From Glossina fuscipes (lineage: Eukaryota; Arthropoda; Insecta; Diptera; Glossinidae): a DNA stretch of 64,000 nucleotides. Position 1 is the first letter of the stretch. Each line of letters starts with the position of its first letter. The stretch is taken from the NCBI RefSeq assembly GCF_014805625.2, contig NW_023998574.1:62001-126000 (forward strand), read 5' to 3'. The notes beneath the pieces were generated by a model. That model was not told where the DNA came from. It was given only the letters and a program-made list of their open reading frames with translations, and did no database searches. A program made the position numbers and the translations under genes. Positions 12,240-21,591 of this stretch are shown piece after piece.

Positions 12240-12640
12240 CAATGAGAAAATTATAATCGGTCGTGAACGAATATTTTGTATCTTTCGCCATTGTTCTAAG
12301 AAACACCTAAAAGAAGGAAAACTACTAAATTTTCATACTCTATAATATTTCGTGGCCCTACTAATTTTTTCTATCGTCAGAAAAAACGTCGAAATTTATG
12401 TGGTGTAGATGTTCTACTTTATGAGTAACAAGCAAAAAATACGGAAGGAAATGTTTACAGTTTTTATTGCTTAAGCAGGTACCCACTCGCATTGTAAACG
12501 TAGCCTTTGAGTAGTTCGGGTCGTTTTCAAATTCTTTTGCAAGTTTGTAGGCGAGATCTTTATTTCTACGAAGAGAGTGTTCCAATACAGTTGGGTAGAT
12601 GGGCAGATGGACAAACGAACAAACGTGTTTGGGTGCATTC
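12240..12640 (-). repeat. Dispersed repeat, possibly transposase-derived (pairs with 63,000-63,345)
   Basis: This aligns with 63,000-63,345 in the same orientation. Shared landmarks are CGTGA-CGAAT-TTTTGTA, CC-TTGT-CT-A, AAGGA-AAC, ACTCTATAATATT, then TCAGAA-AAA with GAAATT and, at the far end, a cysteine-containing minus-strand frame. In the minus-strand reading (12,361-12,585) a NKDLAYKLAKEFENDPNY block is followed by CLSNKNCKHFLPYF; in the other copy NEDAVYRFAKIYENSSDR is followed by CDKNCKLKCNAC. The conserved spacing shows that both derive from one protein-coding source, perhaps a transposase with a SWIM-like zinc site. Both copies are broken. Confidence 0.5.
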
Positions 12641-12654
12641 CGAATTTGAAACTG

Positions 12655-12832
12655 GCCAGAAATTTATGTACAAATTTATATAACAAATGTCTTCGGACCA
12701 CGAGTGTTAGGCCAACAACAAAACACATAGACCCTCGCTATGCAGCGTCACTAACGCGACCAAATAAACTTCAAAACTGGATTATGTACAAATACAACAA
12801 GTGTCTTCTGATCACAAGTGTTAAATGACGAC
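12655..12832. repeat. Diverged internal duplication, about 120-bp offset
   Basis: The phrase TTATGTACAAAT...ACAA-TGTCTTC-GA-CACGAGTGTTA at about 12,663-12,713 recurs at about 12,782-12,825 with several substitutions. No coding function is apparent. Confidence 0.5.
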
Positions 12833-13139
12833 GTTGCGTAGCATATGTCCCATTGGGCTTACAAGCCCGTATTGCAGAATGCAATGGTGGCTACGGATAG
12901 AGAGAGACCATACCACGATCAATCAAGCACCTATTTCAGAACGTGTTCTGAAAATATTAGTATTCTTGGTGATTTACTTTCTTTTTTTTGTTTTCCTTTA
13001 CTTTGGTTGTCGCTAAACGCCTAAAGACTGAGTTGTCATTGTGCGCAACTTCTATACCTGTTGATGCACGCTTGCTATGCTGAGGTAAAGTTTCACGAAT
13101 GTGCTTCTACATGGACCAAGCGCACCTTTTTTTAGGAAA

Positions 13140-13450
13140 TAACTTAACTGTGGTTGGTGTTTTTATTAGATTAAAGTATTAACTTATCACTTAGTCACGT
13201 GGTGAATATTACACTAAAAGTCTTATTCTGGCGTTGTTATTATTCGACTATCATAAAATTTATGCTTGTATTTGCTGTCATCGTTGCTGTCACTTTCGAT
13301 CAAATATCACATTCTGAGACAAAAGTGACAGCTCCAACATTAAATTTGTGCTAAAATGGGGCAGTTACTTTATGAAAATCACAACTTGCAATGTAAAACA
13401 AAGGAAAAAATATTTAAAAAATGGTCCACATTGAAAGTAAATTATTAATC
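13140..13450. repeat. Dispersed repeat, copy B (pairs with 650-975)
   Basis: Second member of the non-coding repeat described at 650-975, in the same orientation with the same order of landmarks. TCATAAAATTTATGC begins near 13,251 and TTTAAAAAATGGTCC lies near 13,415. No open frame is conserved between copies, which suggests a non-coding or non-autonomous element. Confidence 0.5.
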
Positions 13451-14286
13451 CATAATTTTAATATAGCAATTAATGTTTATTTTATGTGCGCGTAGATCGT
13501 AAAAGAAGTTACTAACGATATACCCAGGAGCAATTAAATGCAAAGCACATTCGTAACTCTGAGTCCATTTCAGCTTTAATTTCTCTAAATTATATACGTT
13601 ACAGTTTCATGGTTATAAAGCAAAAGTCTTTTCTTGAATAAACATCTAAACCTTGATTTGACGTCGTCAAATTAGGAACGCCTCGTTCCTATCCCTAAAA
13701 TGTTCCAGCAATTGAATCATAAATAAATTGATAAAAAAAAGTGTTTTATACCAAATGATCTTTTTTCCGCATTTGAAGCATTTCCTTGGAAAATAAATTG
13801 TACATTTATTATTTACACTTGCTTTCGCTAGCACCGGCTTTTGAGTTGGTGATTTATCTATTGTGTCACGAATTTTCTAATATACCTATAGTTTCGCTTT
13901 TAGATCATCTAAATCTTTAGCCTAATAAAACTATTAAGTATACAAATCAATGGGTGGTATAGGAATTCGTAGTAAAAACAGTTTCAGATTGTATACAAAG
14001 TTGCTAGAGGTTTGGAATTATTCTTTCGTGCATGAATTTCGAAAGTATTCCTTCTTCTTCTTTCGAGGATTGATGACGCAAAATTTGTACATGATTAGGC
14101 TCTTGATGGCAACCAGCTATATTTAAATAAATCATTCCACTTTATATTGCATTTTCTGCAGCCGCGTTAGAAGAAATGTATGAAGGAATATCTTTACGTT
14201 TGCAAAAATAGTGCATTATCCCACAACATTCAACTGTCTAACACACAAAGTCTTTTAAAGTCCACAGAGAAAAGGTTATATATAGT
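13451..14286. other. Unassigned sequence; 32-bp exact match to 52.5 kb near its end
   Basis: No gene is recognised. Positions 14,247-14,278 are identical over 32 bases to 52,536-52,567 (core AAAGTCCACAGAGAAAAGG), with weaker similarity continuing a few bases downstream. The match ends just before the minisatellite at 14,287. Confidence 0.55.
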
Positions 14287-14510
14287 AAAATAGGTGTATA
14301 TTCGTTCTCATTTGTTATGCATGTATTGTGCCGATTTATAAAATAGGTGTATATTCGTTCTCATTTGTTATGCATGTATTGTGCCGATTTATAAAATAGG
14401 TGTATATTCGTTCTCATTTGTTATGCATGTATTGTGCCGATTTATAAAATAAGTGTATATTCGTTCTCATTTGTTATGCATGTATTGTGCCGATTTATAA
14501 AATAGGTGTA
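14287..14510. repeat. Minisatellite, 53-bp unit, four copies plus a partial fifth
   Basis: Units start at 14,287, 14,340, 14,393, 14,446 and 14,499 (partial), each opening with AAAATAGGTGTATATTCG (AAAATAAGTG in the fourth) and ending with TGTGCCGATTTAT. Units are virtually identical, so the array expanded recently relative to the decayed elements around it. Confidence 0.95.
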
Positions 14511-15146
14511 GACCTTTGCTTATTTTTTCCAAAATCACATAAAAACATTATAATTATCTTTTCTTCCAATTTTTATACCCTTTCCTTTAATAATTTTTTT
14601 AAACTTTCAAAAGGTTTGTTTCTACACTGTTGCACTACATTTTTTTATTATTATAACAACTCATTGTGACTTGCTGATAAGTAAATCACATGTTTTTGTA
14701 GTCCCCATAAGTATGCTTAAACGTTAGAATACCAAAAAATCACAAAAACATAACACGGACAGCTGTTCAACTGTTTGGGAGAAATATTTGCGATCTATCA
14801 GCTGCTTGAATCATGTTGGGAGAGTTGATTAGGGTTGAGGGAATTTCGCAGTATAATTGCAATAAGGGAAGAAATCTTAATTCGGTTTGTTGTTGATGGG
14901 GGTTCGTGAAAGTAATGTTATTTGCTATATTTTCGAGTGTAGGCGGACTAAACAATTGCGAAGAAAAACAGTGTGCATTGTTTTACTATATTATGACTTT
15001 ATGGTACTTATGCTTGGTGATGTTTTGCGTGGCCACAAAGTTTCAATGTAATGTTAAATTGGTAAGATCAAGCACATACGTGTAAATCAAATGTATGCGT
15101 ACATCGATATGTAAACCATAATACATATGGGGATAAGTAATTAGAT
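14511..15146. other. Unassigned sequence with one minus-strand open frame
   Basis: The minus-strand frame at 14,767-14,955 (62 residues, proline/glutamine/leucine-rich, with NPHQQQTELRFLPLLQLYC) has unbiased, protein-like composition but no family I recognise. The rest is AT-rich. Confidence 0.35.
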
Positions 15147-15159
15147 AATACAAATTTCT
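15147..15159. repeat. Left 13-bp target-site duplication of the I-clade element
   Basis: AATACAAATTTCT here is repeated exactly at 17,064-17,076, right after the (TAA)n tail of the element. Confidence 0.9.
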
Positions 15160-17063
15160 AGAATTCACAGAAATACATCAATGAAAGTTGTCTGGAAAAA
15201 AATCAACAGTTTCAATGGGACATCAAATCTGAACGAACTTTCTGCCATCTGCACTCCCAATGGAACTTTAACTGAAGCACATGATATTTCTAATTACTTT
15301 GGACAAATGTGGTGCGAATACTCCTCTGACAGCAACTATTCCAGTGCTTTCATCGAAAATAAAAGGGCTCAAATTTCTCTTTCAAATTATATTGACAGCT
15401 GTGCCACCTTCCTGCAAAATTACATATCTACCTTAGAACTTGAAAGTTGTCTCTCCAAATCGAAGGGGAGGACCGCATCTCCTACCAAATGATCAGTGCG
15501 CTCTCTAATTAAGTAAAAAGAAATTACTGGACCTATATAATACGGTGAATTTGACTAGCCATATACCCTACATGTGGAAACTGGCAGCAGTTGTTCCAAT
15601 CCCAAAATCAAAAAATATCTCCATCGCTTCGGATTATCGCCCAATCTCCCTTTTATCTTGCCTCTCAAAGGTATTGGAAAAGATTATGGCATCTAGGTTA
15701 TCTTGGTTTTTTGAGTCCAAGAACCATAAAGCAACAAGTTGGTTTCAAGCGGGGTAGAGGATGCATCGACGCTCTGTTATATATTGATTATTTTACAAGC
15801 AAAGCAATTTCCGAACGAAATCACGTAACGATTCTCTCAATTGATTTTGAAAAAGCATTTGACAGAGTTGATCTTCATGTTATTTTAAGACTCTTGAAAT
15901 CATGGAATGTTGGAACCAAATTTTTCAATTACATCAACTCATTCATGTCGCATCGGCGGTTTAAAGTTAGAATCAACAATCATCTCTCTGATTCCTTTCC
16001 GCTAATGAATGGCATTCCGCAAGGGTCTCCTCTTTCTGTCACGCTTTTCCAGATCGCCTTCAACGAAATTAGCAAAATTCTTTGCCATGTACCATGAGTG
16101 GAACATTGTCTCTACGCAGACGATGTATACATTTCTACAAAAGAAAAAGATAGCACGAAGGCAATCAACATCTTTGAAGCTATTGGACGAGAGATCTCCG
16201 CATGGGCACACTCGTCAGGGGCTAAAATTTCCATACAAAAATTTAAAAAAATGCACATTTGTCGAAAGCAGACATGCGATGCAGGAAATCTACTGATGCA
16301 TATTAATAACTTACCAGTACTAAACGTGCAGACGCTGCATATTCTCGGGCTCACTTTTTCCAACAAGCTTCGTTTGAAATCCTTCGACTTTGGGGTGGGA
16401 GCACCATCAACAAATTAAGAAATATAATTATTACACCCGACGGAAAAATTAAAATGTTATGGGTACCAAATCACATCGGTTTATTGGGAAATGAGCAGGC
16501 TGATCGAGCGGCAAAGTATCCTGCTTCTGCTCCTCTATTTATGGATGATGTCTTGGAAAAGTTGGCCCTTCAAAGATGCATTGGAAGAAAAGTTAAAGAG
16601 AAAATTGCACAAGGAAATTTACAATACCATCTTTAACACTAGTCTTCAATTAACCCTCAATTAACTCCACCTTTATATCCAACAAAGGTTGAGAAAACCA
16701 AGATCGAAACATTTTCAAGAATTCGCCTTGGTCATAAATGGATCTTGAAGAACTCTTCCTCCCCAATCTGCACTTGTGACCAAACTCTCACTATAAAGCA
16801 TATTCTTTGCAACTGTTATAACTTTGTATTGACTAGAAGTATTGCATTTGGAACGATTAACCCTTTGGACATTCTAAAATCAGCTTCAGAACAGAATATC
16901 AACTCAATATATTACTTTATTAATACTACTAAGCTCATTATCTAATGTACATTTATTTAAATTAGAGCCGATAGCCTATTTTGCTAGTGCTCAATGTCTT
17001 CTTTTTTTTTTTTTAGTCTAAGAATTTATTTCATTATTCTAAAATTATGATAATAATAATAAC
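15160..17063 (+). mobile_element. 5'-truncated I-clade non-LTR retrotransposon
   Basis: The insertion is delimited by a perfect 13-bp direct repeat (15,147-15,159 and 17,064-17,076). Inside are reverse transcriptase, an RNase H remnant, a CCHC-like C-terminal domain, a 3' untranslated region of about 120 bases and a tail of TAA repeats (ATGATAATAATAATAAC), which is the tail type of the I element group. The element begins within the linker ahead of the reverse transcriptase, so ORF1 and the endonuclease are absent, the usual result of incomplete reverse transcription. Its 3' sequence (GCCGATAGCCT...GTGCTCAATGTCTT) reappears at 29,021-29,111. Confidence 0.92.
15169..16945 (+). pseudogene. I-clade ORF2: reverse transcriptase, RNase H and zinc-knuckle remnant
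   Basis: Frames in order: 15,181-15,492 is linker (VWKKINSFNG), and 15,545-15,757 holds the RPISLLSCLSKVLEKIM block. 15,760-16,097 carries LSIDFEKAFDRVD (first catalytic aspartate) and NGIPQGSPLSVTLF. After a stop at 16,095-16,097 comes LYADDVYIST (catalytic YADD, intact). 16,454-16,636 holds the end of RNase H (WVPNHIGLLGNEQADRAAK, with histidine and aspartate). 16,745-16,945 holds ICTCDQTLTIKHILCNC, the C-terminal cysteine-histidine motif. Breaks are frameshifts near 15,478 and 15,755, the stop after CHVP, and a deletion near 16,400 that removes the end of the reverse transcriptase and the first RNase H catalytic residues. RNase H next to the reverse transcriptase is diagnostic of the I group. 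The copy cannot make a working protein. Confidence 0.9.
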
Positions 17064-17076
17064 AATACAAATTTCT
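17064..17076. repeat. Right 13-bp target-site duplication of the I-clade element
   Basis: AATACAAATTTCT, identical to 15,147-15,159, directly after the TAA tail. Confidence 0.9.
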
Positions 17077-19472
17077 GAAAATATGAATATATTTATATAA
17101 ATTAATAAGGAAACATGTGCTTCCCTATATCGTATTGAAAAAATTAAATCTCCGTTTCTCAAAAAGAAATTCGTGTTTTTTTTCTTGCAAATGCTGCTAA
17201 TTGATCATTTTGATATACATTTCTGGCCGCCATCAGTGAAATGATAGAATGATTGTATGTTCTAATGTATGTATATAAAAAGGGCGCAAACACTGTTATG
17301 AGTTTTAACCACGAATCATTACTGTGTAAATAAGTCTTTTCCTTTCATACTTAAGTTCGTTATGAATCAAATAATTTTATGTACAAAAAAAATTTTTTTC
17401 TTTTATTTAAATTGAGGTGTATAATACAGAAAACCTGTATAGCTGGCTATACATTTTGTATTAACATTTGTATTTTTCACTTTTTCTATTTAAAATCACA
17501 TAAGCATTTGAAAAATACGGTCAATGCATTTTAATTAGCATTAGCGGTTAAACAAACCTTGTAAACGTTTTCCATTTGAACATTTTTAAACAGGATTTAT
17601 TTACAAGACAAATCTCCATTTTCACAACTTCTTTATAAGCGTACGAGTACGAGGGCTAATTATAAGTTTTGTATAGCCACTAGCTAATTCGAAGACAGCT
17701 GTAATGTAATGGAAATCATCATGTTTGAAAGCTTGCTGCTTGCGTGCAGTAATACTACGCTCTAAACGTTATGTCAATTTTCTCATTTGTGCTTTGATTA
17801 TGCCGAGGTTGACTGTAAAAGAACAATGAAAAATCGAAAAAGCGTTAACATGACGGAAAATTATAATAAAAGAAATAGATCAAGAAGAAAACAAACGAGA
17901 ATAGTAGGACGGTTTTGGAAAAGAGTCAACGTCTCTTAAAGAAAAAGAGATGTATTTAACTTTCGCCGAGAGTACAACCTTATCTTTCAGTTCCCTGAAG
18001 AAATATGATACTGGTAGAAAACTTCGATTCATCTAACTTGTGCCAACCACTCCGTTTTCCATCTTGTTAAGAATAACCGCAAATTTATCACCTGTTTTCA
18101 CTTGCAATGACTCTTAAACATGCGGTGTATGTGCCCGCTAGATTTCAATAATAAGCTGACATGCAACACTGCAAATGTATAAATAAATAAACGTATATAT
18201 TTTTGTCGAATAGGTAAGAATCACGACTTCCAAGTCATTGATCACATTTACAGTAAGTGCTCAGTCGACTGGACGTACATACACTAGAGAGTGGCCGTCT
18301 TTCTAGCTCTTTTTCTCCCCTCATTTCTCTCTGACCATTCCACTGTTACACTGAGGGATTGGTCATATTGAAAAAAAGGGATGATTGAACATGAATTTTT
18401 TATCAAACCTCGTGGAATTGCATAAAAGCCTATCATACTAATACATAATGGAGTATGAGAGTGCGTGTTTACATTGCAATGGTTAATTCACTGGCTTTCT
18501 GTCGAAATAAATTTACAAATTTTAAAACATTTAAAAATTACAATTTAATCAGCTGAAGGCTGTTCGCAATTTCGTTAATAGCATTTAAAGTAACGAGTGG
18601 GAGATGATTTAAAATGGAAAAATAATTTGTTTTCTTTTGTTTCATCGTAAAAAGAGAAGAGACAAATGAACTAATAGATATCAAAGGTTTTTCACGAATT
18701 TATTACCATTGCCAATAAATCTATTGAGATTTTTTCTCTCTAATTGAAATGAGAAAATTTCGCTTTGAGCTAGAAATTCAATATACAGCTGATATATAAA
18801 TGTAATGTAAACATATTATACCAAAAAATCAAAACAAAAAAGAGAGAAAGATAGTAAACCATTATCACATCATTGTCATCAATAACACCGCCATCAGCGT
18901 TACAATATTATGGGAGATTTATATTGTCTGCATATCATGGCAACAATTTTAATGTAATTTTATTGCAATTCATTGTCTCTGCTGTCTATCTATTCTGTCT
19001 GCCTTTACATTTTATTTTTATCTTGCTTCTGTTTGTTATCTATTATATAATGAGTCGAAAATTGAGATTTAAATTCAAGTAACTGCGGGGCTCTTCAATC
19101 AAAACAACCAATCTGTAGGATTGGATATTCGTTAAAATTTTAAAGACAATATTGAATATGCGGATATCTTCTACGTGGTAGTAGCGACGTTGGTTGTGAA
19201 GAAGAGAAAATATAAAACGACATGAAATCAATTACTTTATGTTTTTGTTTTCCATATTTTCTTGCTAGCGGTGCAAGATGTTCCCTTATATTACAATTTT
19301 TAAAATTCGTCAACTTTTTATTTAAGAACCATTTGAAAAAAATTCATATTACATTATGACTGGGCACAGCAAGAAGCATGAAAACCACCTGTTTGATTCC
19401 AATTACGTCTCTGAATTTGGAAGCATCTGAGGTCCACTTTTCTGATTGATGCTATAGTTTAACATCTTTTCG
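17077..19472. other. Unassigned AT-rich sequence
   Basis: Only short hydrophobic or motif-free frames (18,873-19,082 plus, 19,043-19,231 minus). A stretch near 18,285-18,365 is pyrimidine-rich and loosely resembles 45,755-45,820, but the similarity is too weak to call a repeat. Confidence 0.5.
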
Positions 19473-19577
19473 AGTATTAAGTTCGAAATAACTATTCTTC
19501 TCCAGTATTATGTTCGAAATAAGTATTCTTTTCCAGTATTAAGTTCGAAATATGTATTATTTTCCAGTATTAAGTTT
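19473..19577. repeat. Minisatellite, 31-bp unit, about 3.4 copies
   Basis: AGTATTAAGTTCGAAATA starts at 19,473, with later units at 19,504, 19,535 and 19,566 (partial), each joined by TATTCTTTTCC-like spacers. There are a few substitutions per unit. Confidence 0.9.
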
Positions 19578-19670
19578 TTAGAGTTAAGCTGACGTGTTAG
19601 TACTTGAAGCCGAAAAATATGCTAAGAAATTCTTTATTTTATATACGACGCCGTTAATTGTGTGCCTTTC

Positions 19671-19822
19671 ACAACTTGAGAGAGTAACTAAATGAGCGAA
19701 GTTCGAATTTCACACTTTGAGAGAGTAAGTAAATGAGCGAACTTCGAATTTCACAACTTCAGAGAGTAAGTAAATGAGCGAAGTTCGAATTTCACACTTT
19801 GAGAGAGTAAGTAAATGAGCGA
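19671..19822. repeat. Minisatellite, 41-bp unit arranged as alternating pairs
   Basis: GAGAGAGTAAGTAAATGAGCGA recurs at 19,678, 19,719, 19,760 and 19,801, a strict 41-bp period. Spacers alternate between CACAACTT and CACACTTT forms, so the array looks like two copies of an 82-bp dimer. It lies only about 95 bases from the 31-bp array, and both arrays contain AGTTCGAA. Confidence 0.9.
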
Positions 19823-20012
19823 CCACTTGTTAGAATGTAAATTTTGGAAATATTTACTGTACGAAAACTTTAAGAGGAGAAGCGCCGGCTTGTTAGTCAC
19901 CGGACCTAGGAATTCAGCTGAATCAATCCAACTTTTTACGCCAGCAATGCCAGCAATGCTGAAAATAGCGATTAAAGAAGAAATAATTGGTAGTGCCGCA
20001 GAAATTTTTTAA
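19815..20012 (+). other. Short open frame directly after minisatellite, unrecognised
   Basis: A 65-residue frame starts in the last minisatellite unit. Its composition is protein-like (CKFWKYLLYENFKRRSAGLL, then TGPRNSAESIQLF), but I recognise no family. It could be a fragment of a transposon or host exon that the minisatellite abuts. Confidence 0.2.
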
Positions 20013-20601
20013 TTTTGTTTGTTTTTAGTTTTGTTTTACCAGTGAAAATTAACAGAACGGGTTTCCATTTCCCAGTCACTTCTGAAACGAGGCAAAGTGC
20101 AGAGTTTTGTGAAAAGATACATAACGGACCATAAAAATTGGATCATATAAGACAATAATATGAAATGTAATCATCACCTGGCAACCTCGTTTGTGTTAAG
20201 TCGAAGTATTACTAATCGCTGTAGAAAATTTCTATTTTATAAATTATTTGCATATATAATCTTATATTTTCAAATATATTTTGTTCACAAAGTGCCGAAG
20301 ATTTTAGCAACGTGTATGTTATTTTTTATTTCATACATTGAATAACAAATAAATTGTGGTGTTTGGCTATTTTTCTTTTGCTATTTTCTTTTTCTTCTTT
20401 TCTTTGTGCGCGTATAATATATTGTGGTGCATAGAAATTTTTGTCTTGGTTTTCTTAAAAATGGTTGAGTGTTCCAGTTTTTTGCCCAGGCGGTTTGTTG
20501 TCTTATATATTTTGTCAATTTTATTTTTATAAATTTTACAACTTTTCCAAACTGGTTTTGCTGCTTTTTATATATTTGTTGATTTATTTATAACTTTTAA
20601 T

Positions 20602-21589
20602 ATGGACTGCTGCTTTTCAAACTGGAAGTTACGTAAAAGTACTGATGAATTATTTTTGTTTTGCTGCTGGTGTGATGGTTCGGCTCATTCTAAATGCGCT
20701 GGATTTAAAGGAAAGCAATTTGATTATATTAGTTTCAGTACGTATGCGCTGCGATGGACTTGCCCTAATTGTCGTGGTATGGATGTTAATGTGTTTAAGG
20801 TAATCATGCAAACACGTAATGACTTTAAAGATGTGAAATTAATAATGAATGATTGTTTAAATAAGCTGGCTATGATTGAAGAGAACTTTTCTAAATGCAA
20901 ATACCTCGAACAGCCTGAATTGTTACTTCACAATGTTCGTTGGTCGCCTGCATCTTCAATGGTTTCTGTCGACTTAACGACTGAAACACTGTCAACTGAT
21001 TGTCCTGGTAAAGCATCGGTAGAGGCTTCTATTGATACTCCTGTTTATGCGGTTCCTAATTTGAATTTGAATAATAATTTGAGTTCGAATAATAATTTGA
21101 ACAATATACCGGAAGTGGTTGTAAATAGTCCTAGTTGAGATGGGCATAGGACGCCTCAGGACGGTCCAATTTCCATTTCCCCGTTGCCTCGAATCCCGGT
21201 GGCTCAGTCTAATGTTAGAATAGTTGATTCATCGGCAACTAAGGAAATGGATGGGTTATGCAACCATGATTCGGTTGAGTTGGTTGCAATACCTGCAATC
21301 TATTTTTGTGTCTAGATTATCTTCGGATACTAGGACTGAGAAAGTTTTGAAATACACTCAATGTAAGCTTACTATTTCGGATCCATCAATGGTTAGTGTT
21401 TTCAAGTTTAATGTTACACATAAACGTGACATTTCATCTTTTAAAATATTTGCGCCTGCTGCGACGTTTGATAATCTTATTAAAAAAAGTTTCTGGCCGG
21501 AAAATGCTTTTGTTAAAGAGTTCGTGGTTCGTAAAAAGACCAGATCTCCTGCTAACATTGATGAACCTTCTGTGTCTTCAAAGAACTAG
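20602..21589 (+). pseudogene. ORF1 protein with PHD-like zinc finger (broken)
   Basis: Begins at an ATG at 20,602. Residues 3-57 contain Cys3/Cys4, Cys21, Cys22, Cys24, His29, Cys32, Cys54 and Cys57 in a PHD/RING-like spacing (CCWCDGSAHSKCAGFKGKQF, then WTCPNC). Such fingers occur in ORF1 of CR1-like elements and are thought to help bind nucleic acid or protein partners. An asparagine-rich stretch follows near 21,060-21,110. A TGA at 21,136-21,138 interrupts the frame, which otherwise stays open to about 21,315. A frameshift there moves to the frame ending at the TAG at 21,587-21,589. That C-terminal part (DISSFKIFAPAATFDNLI, SFWPENAFVKEF) matches the conserved ORF1 tail of these elements. 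ORF2 begins two bases after the stop. Confidence 0.75.
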
Positions 21590-21591
21590 AT

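Noticed and set aside
18285..18370. Similarity between 18,285-18,370 and 45,755-45,830
   Set aside because: Both are pyrimidine-rich (TCTTTCT, TTCTTCC). Ordered landmarks are too few to separate homology from composition.
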